Assembly: GCA_937898715.1 (NCBI GenBank)
Contig: CALEKA010000120.1
Span: 17,062-81,061, forward strand
DNA from: an uncultured Prevotella sp.
Lineage (GTDB): Bacteria; Bacteroidota; Bacteroidia; Bacteroidales; Bacteroidaceae
Length of the DNA: 64,000 nucleotides
Direction: 5' to 3'
The notes below the pieces were generated by a model, which worked only from the letters and a program-made list of their open reading frames with translations, was not told where the DNA came from and made no database searches. Positions 40,873 to 49,077 of the stretch are shown piece after piece. Within the stretch, counting starts at the first letter, position 1. The number at the start of each line of letters is the position of its first letter. Made by a program: the position numbers and the translations under genes.

Positions 40873-42291
40873 ATGTCAGTCAAAGATTCTACACTTCCCA
40901 TAGGAACTGTACTCAATGGTAAGTATTTAGTCCGAAGCCACCTTTCATCGGGTGGCTTCGGAATCACGTATCTTGCTGTATATGGGGCGCATAATACGAA
41001 GGTCGCCATCAAGGAATTTTTTATGACAACGGCAAACTATCGTGAAGCAGATGGGGTGTCGGTAAGTACAAGTAGTGAACAGGAAGAACTCTTCTACGCA
41101 CAACTCGAGAAGTTCAAGAAAGAGTATGAGCGACTAAGGCTGATAAGCAATGTGCATGTGGTGAAAGTGTACGATTGTTTCGAAGAAAATGGTACAGCGT
41201 ACTATGTGATGGAGTTCGTAATGGGCGCGAATTTAGAGGATTACCTAAATAAGAAACGTTCGCCTTATGCCGAAACTACAGTACGAAATTATCTGAAACA
41301 GATACTTGATGGCTTGAATGCGATCCATTCCAAAGGGCTGCTGCATCTTGATATAAAGCCCTCCAATATCATGAAGACATCGAGAGGCTATTTAAAGTTG
41401 ATAGACCTCGGAGCAAGCAAAGATTATATACAAGGTGTGGGAGCTACCTTTTTCTCGGGAGTAGCGTTAACCAATCGGTATGCTCCACCAGAGCAAGTGG
41501 ACGGCAGTTATGATAAGTTAGGACCATGGACGGACTTCTATGCTCTTGGTGCAACTGTGTACCATCTGCTAACTTGTAACGTCGTGCCTACATGGACGAA
41601 TATCTCTGATGATAAGTCTAAGGATAAGCACATAGCTTTGTCTATGCCTGGTATCTCAGAGGAAATGAAGAGCCTAGTGGTATGGATGATGAACACGGAT
41701 CGAGCAAAGCGGCCTCAAAGTGTGAAAGAAATCTTGAAGAGGTTGAAGAGCAAACCATCACAACACCTAACGAATCTGGATGATAATGAAGAAATAACGA
41801 TCAATAGTAATGGTGATGCTATGTTCAATCATCCGCAACCTACTTATCTAGAAGTTTCTAAAACAATTCTGTTCTTCGATGCAAAAGAAAGCAACGAATC
41901 GATTGCTATAGAGGCAAATGCAGATTGGAATGTATCGTGTGCAGCACCATGGGTAAATTTGACTCAGACAAACTCTAGCATTTGCGTGAGAGTGGACGCG
42001 AATTATACCATAGAAAAGCGCAATACACAGATTTTTGTGAAGTCTAGTGATTTGTGCCGAATTATTGTTCTAACACAAAATGGAAGAAAAGTTCCGAGAG
42101 CTAATTCCCCCATGCTTAAGGCGCCACCTATAATAGTGACACCCAAAGACACGAGAGAAGCCCAGAACAAGGATAATACAAATCCCGCAATCGGAGAATC
42201 TAAGAAAGACGAGGATTTCAGTCCAATAGGTTGCTTCTATATCATAGTATTTCTGGTCGTTGTCATATGGATCATAAAATCAATTCTTTAA
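40873..42291 (+). CDS. Ser/Thr kinase-BACON fusion with C-terminal anchor
   Basis: A 472-residue protein. The kinase domain (about 15-290) has 'SSGGFGITYL', 'VAIKEFFMTT' (Lys near 46), 'LHLDIKPSNIM' (near 157) and 'LIDLGASKD', where DFG is replaced by DLG. Around residues 322-405 is a BACON-type immunoglobulin-like domain ('LEVSKTILFFDAKESNESIAIEANADWNVSCAAPWVNL ... RNTQIFVKS'), including the typical W.V and PWV. One membrane helix ends the protein (about 451-470). With the helix at the extreme C-terminus, both kinase and BACON domains should be cytoplasmic, unusual for BACON domains, which are normally extracellular. Confidence 0.9.
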   Translation: MSVKDSTLPIGTVLNGKYLVRSHLSSGGFGITYLAVYGAHNTKVAIKEFFMTTANYREADGVSVSTSSEQEELFYAQLEKFKKEYERLRLISNVHVVKVYDCFEENGTAYYVMEFVMGANLEDYLNKKRSPYAETTVRNYLKQILDGLNAIHSKGLLHLDIKPSNIMKTSRGYLKLIDLGASKDYIQGVGATFFSGVALTNRYAPPEQVDGSYDKLGPWTDFYALGATVYHLLTCNVVPTWTNISDDKSKDKHIALSMPGISEEMKSLVVWMMNTDRAKRPQSVKEILKRLKSKPSQHLTNLDDNEEITINSNGDAMFNHPQPTYLEVSKTILFFDAKESNESIAIEANADWNVSCAAPWVNLTQTNSSICVRVDANYTIEKRNTQIFVKSSDLCRIIVLTQNGRKVPRANSPMLKAPPIIVTPKDTREAQNKDNTNPAIGESKKDEDFSPIGCFYIIVFLVVVIWIIKSIL

Positions 42292-42311
42292 TCATCAAAT
42301 ATTAGTTGCTT

Positions 42312-42674
42312 ATGAAATCGTTTATCAAGAAAGCATTTGTAGTACTCATCGTATTGGCCACATTCGTAGATTGGCCTGTTAAAGTCGAAGCTGGTGGATA
42401 TGGTGTAGTAGCAAAAGAAGCAGTACCATTATTACGTAGCTGTACGCGTGTTGCTGAGAAAAATGTAAACAAATCTACGCAAATTTCGAAGGATCTTGTA
42501 AATAGGGCCGCGAGAAACCAAACCCTAAAGTATGGCTCAATGAGGGCTGCAGGTCAGTTAACCGTCGTGGTATGTCCTGTTTGTCATGGAACAGGAAATG
42601 TACAAGGTTTTGATGGTCATTCATATAATTGCCATAATTGCAAAGGAGCGGGGCGTGTAGTTCGTCGTCGCTAA
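42312..42674 (+). CDS. Exported protein with DnaJ-type zinc finger
   Basis: A 120-residue protein starting at ATG 42312 (the frame is open from a TTG at 42306). An N-terminal hydrophobic signal (residues 1-27) is followed by a short basic helix and a C-terminal pair of DnaJ-like CxxCxGxG motifs, 'CPVCHGTGNVQG' and 'CHNCKGAGRVVRR', that should bind one zinc. Such paired motifs serve protein-protein or disulfide functions in DnaJ; the role here is unknown. It is 20 bases from the second kinase gene. Confidence 0.72.
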   Translation: MKSFIKKAFVVLIVLATFVDWPVKVEAGGYGVVAKEAVPLLRSCTRVAEKNVNKSTQISKDLVNRAARNQTLKYGSMRAAGQLTVVVCPVCHGTGNVQGFDGHSYNCHNCKGAGRVVRRR

Positions 42675-42762
42675 TGCATTGTTGCTGCGGCTTGTAAATT
42701 CGCTATAGCTCTAATATCCAATCAGTAAAAGAAGGAAGTACAATCCATTTAAAATAACGCAT

Positions 42763-43458
42763 ATGAGAAATTTGAAATTCATTTTAGTATTAATGCTAAC
42801 GAGCTTGTCTGTGAGTGTACATGCTCAAGAGGCAAAAGACGAGTTGAAAGGTGAGGTCTCAGCACCTCTTTCTTCCTTGAAGTTGGCCAACGATCTGATT
42901 CGCTATGGTTATGCACAGCAAAGCGCATTACCCTTGATTCAGGCTTTAGAAATCATGGCTGAGACTCCGACGCAGGAATTTGGTTCTGAAAAGGACACAT
43001 CAATTCCTGCAACATCGTCAACTCCTGCGACATCATCAACTAAAGAGGAAAAGGTTTCCTTTGACTTTGCCAAGGTCTTGGCAGACGCAAAAGAGTTCGC
43101 TGATGGTGATGAACATCTCTTGGCTTTGATTAAGAATGTTGAGACAGAGAAGGATGGTGCCAATCGTGGTGCCGTGGGTGGACCACGTCGCGGTGTCACT
43201 ACTGTCTATGCTAATCGTACAGATTCCTATCGAATAAACTTCGTAGCTGGTTATCTTGCTGAGGTCGCTGTTTCTGGTGATGGTGATACTGATTTGGATC
43301 TGTATGTGTATGATGGTAATGGTAACCTCATTGCAAGCGATACAGACTACACAGATGATTGTTACGTAAGTTGGGTGCCTAGGTGGACAGGACGTTTCAC
43401 CATAAAAGTGGTAAATCGTGGCCCGATAGCCAATCGCTATGTTATTCTGACGAACTAA
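42763..43458 (+). CDS. Exported PPC-domain protein
   Basis: A 231-residue secreted protein. Signal peptide residues 1-21 (ends 'SVHAQ'), a helical region with a Ser/Thr/Pro-rich linker (repeat 'ATSSTPATSST'), then a C-terminal beta-sandwich resembling bacterial pre-peptidase C-terminal (PPC) domains: 'SYRINFVAGYLAEVAVSGDGDTDLDLYVYDGNGNLIASDTDYTDDCYVSWVPRWTGRFTIKVVNRG'. PPC domains normally assist exported peptidases, so a partnership with the exported caspase or CHAT protein of this operon is a reasonable inference. No peptidase domain is present in the protein itself. Confidence 0.78.
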   Translation: MRNLKFILVLMLTSLSVSVHAQEAKDELKGEVSAPLSSLKLANDLIRYGYAQQSALPLIQALEIMAETPTQEFGSEKDTSIPATSSTPATSSTKEEKVSFDFAKVLADAKEFADGDEHLLALIKNVETEKDGANRGAVGGPRRGVTTVYANRTDSYRINFVAGYLAEVAVSGDGDTDLDLYVYDGNGNLIASDTDYTDDCYVSWVPRWTGRFTIKVVNRGPIANRYVILTN

Positions 43459-43491
43459 TGGCGAAGTTTGGCATTATTGTGATGAAAAACT

Positions 43492-43540
43492 GAGGTTGTG
43501 TCGTATAGAGAATGGTATGCGATGCAACCTCTCATCTTTT
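43492..43540 (+). terminator. Stem-loop between PPC and TPR genes
   Basis: GAGGTTGTGTCGTAT (43492-43506) can pair over 15 positions, with G-U pairs, to the sequence ending GATGCAACCTC at 43531, followed shortly by TTTT (43537-43540). It may be an internal terminator or processing site that partly separates the last two genes from the operon. Confidence 0.5.
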
Positions 43541-43563
43541 ATTAATCTTTATGCGTGAAAAGT

Positions 43564-44607
43564 ATGAGATTTCTACTCTTGTTTGTACTCTTCGTTGTAA
43601 GCAGTCATACGACGTTGGGTCAAGTATCCAATGTCAAGGATTTGTTGTTACGGATGTATAATGCTGAGTCTGACGAGGCTTTTATGAATGCATTTCATGA
43701 TGTACAAGGTATCTCATTAGAGACACTAAATGCAGAGAACGATTCTGTTAGGTACTTGTATCATTATTGTTATGCAGCAGGCTTAGAAATGATTGATGGA
43801 GATAGAGCGTTGAAAATTCAGCATATACATAAAGCCCTCCAGATACGTGAAACGACAATGGGAATATTTAGCAGCGAATATATAGAACTACTATGGGCTC
43901 TAGGGCAAGAATGGGAAAATAGTAATATAGATCAAGCTATAGCAACCTATGAGAGTGCGTTGATCAAAGGGCAATATCTGTATATTCAAGATAAAAATGA
44001 TCCTACAGTGAGACATTGGTATGGACAATGTCTTATGAGTTTGGCTCATTGTTATGAGGTTAAGCAATATCACGCACAGGTAGTTCAGGCTTATTGGGCT
44101 GCCTTTTCTTTGCAAAAAGACTCATATAAAGAGGATGATGCAAATGCATATATGCCTATGTATCTCTTGTCTTCCTATTATAGTGAGCAATGTCATGATT
44201 ACGAGAATTCTATATCTGTAATGGCTGTAACCATGCAATATATAAAGGAACATGAGGGTGAAAACAATAAAAGGTATGCAGAGTGTTTGTATCACATTGC
44301 AGCAAATTTAGGAAAACAAAATAAAATAGATCAAGCCATAGAATCTTATAAGAAGGCTATTAGCATCTTGAGAATTTGCAATCTTGATTATGATGAGGAT
44401 ATGCTGCTCAACTATCGAAATCTATTCCTCTCGTATATTAAGTTGGGGAATATTGATGAAGCTATGAAACTTCGTACGATAATGGAAGACTGTTATCGTC
44501 ACAACAATCAGATAACTGATTATTATAATCTATTGATTGCAGCTGGTAAGGTTGTTCCTAAAGCGAAGGTGCAGTTGTACGATAAGAAGATATTAAAACA
44601 AAAATGA
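43564..44607 (+). CDS. Exported TPR-like protein
   Basis: A 347-residue protein starting at ATG 43564 (a GTG at 43555 is an alternative). Signal peptide 'MRFLLLFVLFVVSSHTTLGQ' is followed by helical pairs resembling tetratricopeptide repeats ('QAIATYESALIKGQYLY', 'AECLYHIAANLGKQNKIDQAIESYKKAI', 'LRNLFLSYIKLGNIDEAMKL'). It lacks any catalytic domain. It looks like the TPR part of the following CHAT protein without its peptidase, and probably acts with it as an adaptor (inference). Its stop codon is overlapped by an ATG of the next gene's frame. Confidence 0.75.
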   Translation: MRFLLLFVLFVVSSHTTLGQVSNVKDLLLRMYNAESDEAFMNAFHDVQGISLETLNAENDSVRYLYHYCYAAGLEMIDGDRALKIQHIHKALQIRETTMGIFSSEYIELLWALGQEWENSNIDQAIATYESALIKGQYLYIQDKNDPTVRHWYGQCLMSLAHCYEVKQYHAQVVQAYWAAFSLQKDSYKEDDANAYMPMYLLSSYYSEQCHDYENSISVMAVTMQYIKEHEGENNKRYAECLYHIAANLGKQNKIDQAIESYKKAISILRICNLDYDEDMLLNYRNLFLSYIKLGNIDEAMKLRTIMEDCYRHNNQITDYYNLLIAAGKVVPKAKVQLYDKKILKQK

Positions 44608-44627
44608 TAAACATAAGGCTCACAATT

Positions 44628-47282
44628 ATGAAACGAATTATCCTCATATTGATAGTTTCCCTTCCTCTGTTGGCATTGGCTCAAAAGAAAAGCAAGGATG
44701 TAACTCATCTCCTGAACAATGCCAAAGTCCTGTATGATAAAGGCCAGGTGGACGAGGCTATAGCACTTGTAAAGACTCGTAAACGGACTTTAGAACAAGT
44801 CGACGGCGGAAAGTTGTTATATCATAAGTTGTTGGGACAATATTACGCTGCTCTCTCTCAATATGAGAATTTGGAAAAAGAATCCTATATTATCCTTTCT
44901 GATACATTATTAAATGCTTCAGAGAGTGATAAGGCCGAAGCTTATTTCCAAATAGCTACGATTTGTCTGTCACGTAATGATATCCGAAAGGCTGAAGAGT
45001 CATTCCAGCGTTCTCTTCAAATACAAAAGAAATTTGGAAATGAGAATAATCCTTATGTAAGGAGTACGTTATCAGGTCTAGGAACAACATATTATTACCT
45101 CAAGGATTATGCGAAAGCGAATCAATATTTCACAACGGCGAAATACCTATACGAGAAGAATCTTGATTTTTCGCTCGAATATGTGAAGTGCTTGAACAAC
45201 TATGCTTTGGTGCTCAATGAACAAAAAGAATTCTTCTGGGCAAAATGTATGATAGATGTTGCACGCAATACCTTGCGACAGTTGCCATCTGCCCACAATT
45301 TGGAAAGTATCGTGATGCCGATACTTTCGAGCATGAGCACAATATATGCCGACATGGGCTACAATGATGAAAGTCTGCAAATCATACAAGAAGGACTATC
45401 TCTGTGTAAAGATCACAATTCGATGCAAGCTACACTATTGTATAATAACCTTGCCGTGCATGCAATAAGCAGAAAGGATTACAAGACGAGTATTTACATC
45501 CTTACCCAGTGTTTGCCATTAGCAGTTGCAGCTCAAAAGAATGAAATCTTGTTCAATCTCGCATATGTTCGGTGGTTGACTAAAGATCAAGAAGCAAGTG
45601 CCACAATAAGAGATCTGTCAGAGTCGATAATAAATGATGTCTGCTCGAAATTTTGCTTTCTCTCTAATAGTGAACGTGAACAATATTGGAAATATTATAA
45701 TCCTTACATTCAAATTCTCAACTCTTGGCTCGTGCAAGCCAATGATGTGAAGAATAATGCTCGTCTTTACGACAATGCTTTGTTTTCTAAGGGATTGTTA
45801 CTTCGTACATCGAATAGAATAAGGGAACGAATCGTAACTTCGGGCAATAAAGAGGTAGAAAAGCAATATGATGAATTAGTATTTTTGCTAAAGAATAAGG
45901 ATTCGCTGACTTTAGACCGCGACTCAGCAATGCAAGTGAGAGAACGCATCAATACGATTGATAAAAATCTTACACAATTTGTACAAGGATACGTTTCTCT
46001 CTCCGATATACGAAGGGAATATGATTGGCACAGTGTAAAGAAATCCTTAGGCTCTGACGAATGTGCAATTGAATTTCTGATGATACCCTCGTGGAACGGT
46101 GACAGCATCTGTGCCGATCCAGATTATTATGCGGCTATTGTAAGAAACTCTTCTGATAGTCCAACTCTCGTGAGGCTTAGTAAAGAATCGGAGATAAGTA
46201 GCATTCTCAGTCGTTCCAAATCATTGCCGCTAAACCGTTATATTTCCAACTTGTATAAATGGGGCTCAAGAACTCAAGGAGAAAGGATTTACAAGAGCAT
46301 ATGGGAGCCCATCGAACCCTATTTGCAAGGAGTGCGGAATGTATATTTATCCCCTGTAGGTCTGCTGAATAATGTTTCGTTTAATGCAATAGCCTTAGAT
46401 AGTATGTATATGGGACAGAAATATAATCTGTTTCGATTGACATCTACATCCCAGGTTAAGCATGTAAAAGAGAATAATAAACGGTTCGCTTTATCATCGG
46501 CTATAGTCTATGGTGGCGTACGCTATGATGCAATGGATAGTGAACTTTTTGCAGCTTCAAGAAGCTATACGAAAGACGAATTGCATGATTGGAATGCGAC
46601 TGATGAGGATTATAAGCCGGCGAGAAGCGGATGGCAATATTTGCCAGGCACGAAAATAGAGGCTGAAAGCATTTGCACAAGACTCGACAGCGCAGGGATC
46701 CATGCTACATTAATATCTGGTGCGAATGCCAATGAAGAATCTTTCAAGCATAAGGCTCATGGTCATGACTTGATACATATAGCAACTCATGGATTCTTTT
46801 TGACCGATAAAAGGGAAATAGCTCTAAATTCTTTTCTTCAGGGACATCGATCTCCTGATGCGCAACCGAGCGCAATGATTCGTTCTGGACTTCTTTTTTC
46901 GGGGGCTAACCGTGCTTGGACAGGAAATGGTGTTATTCGTGGCATTGAAGATGGTATATTGACTGCGGAAGAAATCTCTAACGTCAATTTGTCTGGCACC
47001 AGATTGGTCGTACTCTCAGCCTGTGAGACTGGACTTGGCGAGATTAAATCGAGTGAGGGCGTTTTTGGACTCCAAAGAGCGTTTAAACTCGCCGGGGCGG
47101 AGTCTTTGATAATGAGTTTGTGGAAAGTTGACGACCATGCTACAATGCAACTAATGGATGCCTTTTATAGCAATTGGATAAGTGGAATGTCAAAACACGA
47201 AGCATTTAATAATGCGATTGAGCAAATAAGGCGTCGCTATCGGTCGCCTTACTATTGGGCTGCGTTCGTGATGTTGGATTAA
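44628..47282 (+). CDS. Exported TPR-CHAT caspase-like peptidase
   Basis: An 884-residue protein from ATG 44628; an ATG at 44604, overlapping the previous stop, adds eight residues. Signal peptide 'MKRIILILIVSLPLLALA', then TPR repeats (about residues 25-330: 'AEAYFQIATICLSRNDIRKAEESFQRSLQI', 'STLSGLGTTYYYLKDYAKANQYFTTA'), a helical linker, and the CHAT domain at the C-terminus. Both catalytic residues are present: His in 'LIHIATHGFFL' (near 720) and Cys in 'LVVLSACETGLGEI' (near 798), with the usual 'GVFGLQRAFKLAGAESLIMSLWKVDD'. It closes the operon and is followed by a strong hairpin. Confidence 0.9.
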   Translation: MKRIILILIVSLPLLALAQKKSKDVTHLLNNAKVLYDKGQVDEAIALVKTRKRTLEQVDGGKLLYHKLLGQYYAALSQYENLEKESYIILSDTLLNASESDKAEAYFQIATICLSRNDIRKAEESFQRSLQIQKKFGNENNPYVRSTLSGLGTTYYYLKDYAKANQYFTTAKYLYEKNLDFSLEYVKCLNNYALVLNEQKEFFWAKCMIDVARNTLRQLPSAHNLESIVMPILSSMSTIYADMGYNDESLQIIQEGLSLCKDHNSMQATLLYNNLAVHAISRKDYKTSIYILTQCLPLAVAAQKNEILFNLAYVRWLTKDQEASATIRDLSESIINDVCSKFCFLSNSEREQYWKYYNPYIQILNSWLVQANDVKNNARLYDNALFSKGLLLRTSNRIRERIVTSGNKEVEKQYDELVFLLKNKDSLTLDRDSAMQVRERINTIDKNLTQFVQGYVSLSDIRREYDWHSVKKSLGSDECAIEFLMIPSWNGDSICADPDYYAAIVRNSSDSPTLVRLSKESEISSILSRSKSLPLNRYISNLYKWGSRTQGERIYKSIWEPIEPYLQGVRNVYLSPVGLLNNVSFNAIALDSMYMGQKYNLFRLTSTSQVKHVKENNKRFALSSAIVYGGVRYDAMDSELFAASRSYTKDELHDWNATDEDYKPARSGWQYLPGTKIEAESICTRLDSAGIHATLISGANANEESFKHKAHGHDLIHIATHGFFLTDKREIALNSFLQGHRSPDAQPSAMIRSGLLFSGANRAWTGNGVIRGIEDGILTAEEISNVNLSGTRLVVLSACETGLGEIKSSEGVFGLQRAFKLAGAESLIMSLWKVDDHATMQLMDAFYSNWISGMSKHEAFNNAIEQIRRRYRSPYYWAAFVMLD

Positions 47283-47306
47283 GTAGTGTTCACTGAAAAA
47301 AATCAG

Positions 47307-47367
47307 CGTAAGCATCTCATACAAGCCGTATTGTAGAAATAAATACGGCTTGTATGGGATGTTTACG
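47307..47367 (+). terminator. Stem-loop after the CHAT gene
   Basis: CGTAAGCATCTCATACAAGC and the bases that follow (47307-47332) pair with the sequence ending GGATGTTTACG at 47367, about 24 of 26 positions. No strong T run follows, but the stem is very stable and sits 25 bases after the operon's last stop codon. Confidence 0.6.
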
Positions 47368-47370
47368 TTC

Positions 47371-47896
47371 GTTAATTACGCTTCGCGCGTTTGGGTGAGA
47401 TTAATTATTAATGCTCGCGCACGCGTACGCGCGCGTTACAGTAAGTTTATAGGCATTTATCCGTACATCTTGCACTTATTTGTAGCAAATCCTTGATACT
47501 CAGCTTCTTACAGAGTGTAGGCAGTGAAGATTGCTCCCTACACTCATGCTCTTTGACTGCACGATCTCTTCCCATACCAAATTTTTCCGCTTCCCATACT
47601 TAATTTTTTCTCTTCCCATACCTAATTTTTCCGCTTCCCACACTTAATTTTTTCGCTCTCATACAATCCAGTAGTTCAGTGCAAGCGATAGCCAAAGTGA
47701 CGGCAGAGTGACGGCAGAGTGACGGCAATCTACCCTATCTTACACTGCTGAGAATGGTGATAATCAGATAGATATGAATGATTAGTGTAGGCAATAGCCC
47801 TAAACGAGGTAGAAACTCTGTGACGTGCGCGCGCGTGCGCGAGGCAAAACTGAAGTCAGAATGTGCAAATCTGTGCAGCGGAAGTAATTGACAAGA
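47371..47896 (+). repeat. Long direct repeat, copy B (about 526 bp)
   Basis: Second copy of the 522-base sequence at 31210-31731, in the same orientation, differing by seven substitutions and two 2-base insertions. The four-unit 22-base array is at 47572-47659. It begins immediately after the hairpin that ends the CHAT operon, so the two copies delimit an interval of 15.6 kb. Confidence 0.9.
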
Positions 47897-48126
47897 GTTT
47901 TTGAGCAAACGTGTTAGATTTAGCCTTGTCTTTTCACCCAGTTCTGTGAGCGACGCGTCCCGCGTCGGCATAGTAAGAATGAAGAAACAATTCTCATGAA
48001 TAGCAGTTTCAAGCCAATGCCAACGCGAGACGCGTCGCCCACAACGCGAATGAGTAGATGCTTCCTAAAGCAAAATTTAGCATTATTTTCTTATAAGTTG
48101 AACAATAAATATGATGCTTTTGTGCT
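47897..48126. repeat. Spacer with GC-rich inverted repeat
   Basis: No gene is seen. GCGACGCGTCCCGCGTCGGC (from 47952) is inverted, with few mismatches, at about 48020-48043 (GCCAACGCGAGACGCGTCGC), separated by about 50 bases. The inverted repeat is palindromic in itself (ACGCGT). It may be the terminator or boundary between the two signalling clusters. Confidence 0.55.
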
Positions 48127-48999
48127 TTAGTATTCTTCATCAAATCCTGTGAATACAGCTTTGCTCATTTCTTCAGGCGAAACGCTGATATCAATATATT
48201 GGTCCTTATTGCGCGATAAATAGCGGTAGGTTATGCCTTTTTGAGCAAGCTTAAGGGTTTGATAGGACCTTTTATCCTTAGTGTTTGCAGCATCACCGAT
48301 TTGCTTGAGCAGATCATGACGCTCTGTCTCTACGTTAATAGTTTCTTTTAGCACAGAATAAGGGTATATTGTGCTAAACGTGTAGACAAGGTAATCGCCC
48401 TGAATATTTACATCTTGCAGTGTCAAGCCATTCCCTAAATCTTCAGATAACTTATTTCTGTCTAATTCAAGTATCTCGTTTAGATAGAGCATGGCTATCT
48501 GTTGGGGGGAACTATGATTGTACTCATCCATGATTTTTTTGGCATCAAACGTAGCACTAATAACGATTTCTTCTTCTCCTATCGTACCCTTGTATATGAT
48601 TTGTACCTTTAATCCAGCTTCAGCTGCTTGTTGCCATGTCTTGAGTCCATCAAACAAGTTCTCGTTTGCATTATCACACGTAAGCCCCATCAGTATCATC
48701 GAATGAAGTTGATTGTATTGTGAAGTGGGATTTTTGCTCACCCTCTGCATTTGCAATGCTTCGTCATTGTCTAATGTTTCATAATCATAAACTATGCGAA
48801 GCGTGTCACCACTGATTTCGGCTTTCTTCAGCATGATGCCAAATTCATTGCGATTGGCATATCCACTTTGCATGAGTAGGTGCACTTTATGTTCGAGGCT
48901 GTCTCGAGCACTGCTTTTCTTGTTGTAGCAAGAGGCGTTTCCGAAGCATAATGATAACACGATAAACACTAATGCCAGACTTTGAATGATGTTTTTCAT
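48127..48999 (-). CDS. Hypothetical lipoprotein near the Ter cluster
   Basis: A 290-residue predicted lipoprotein with lipobox 'NASC' (Cys25). The mature protein has no recognised domain; it contains strand-helix patterns such as 'GYANRNEFGIMLKKAEISGDTLRIVYDYE' and 'GLKVQIIYKGTIGEEEIVISATFDAKKIMDEY', the latter looking like a small repeated module. It lies 78 bases downstream of the unknown 396-residue gene, on the same strand, and may be the last gene of the Ter-type operon or an independent neighbour. Confidence 0.65.
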   Translation of the reverse strand: MKNIIQSLALVFIVLSLCFGNASCYNKKSSARDSLEHKVHLLMQSGYANRNEFGIMLKKAEISGDTLRIVYDYETLDNDEALQMQRVSKNPTSQYNQLHSMILMGLTCDNANENLFDGLKTWQQAAEAGLKVQIIYKGTIGEEEIVISATFDAKKIMDEYNHSSPQQIAMLYLNEILELDRNKLSEDLGNGLTLQDVNIQGDYLVYTFSTIYPYSVLKETINVETERHDLLKQIGDAANTKDKRSYQTLKLAQKGITYRYLSRNKDQYIDISVSPEEMSKAVFTGFDEEY

Positions 49000-49077
49000 A
49001 ATTTCTGTTTTTTTGAAGGTTGCCCTCTCGTTAATGTATAATGGGCTTGTATTGTAGTATCTGCTGTCCTAATCACT

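Noticed and set aside
33409..47282. Type VI secretion-type FHA/PppA/PpkA regulation
   Set aside because: FHA, PP2C and kinase genes occur in T6SS loci, but none of the structural T6SS genes (tssB/C, VgrG, Hcp, baseplate) is present in this window.
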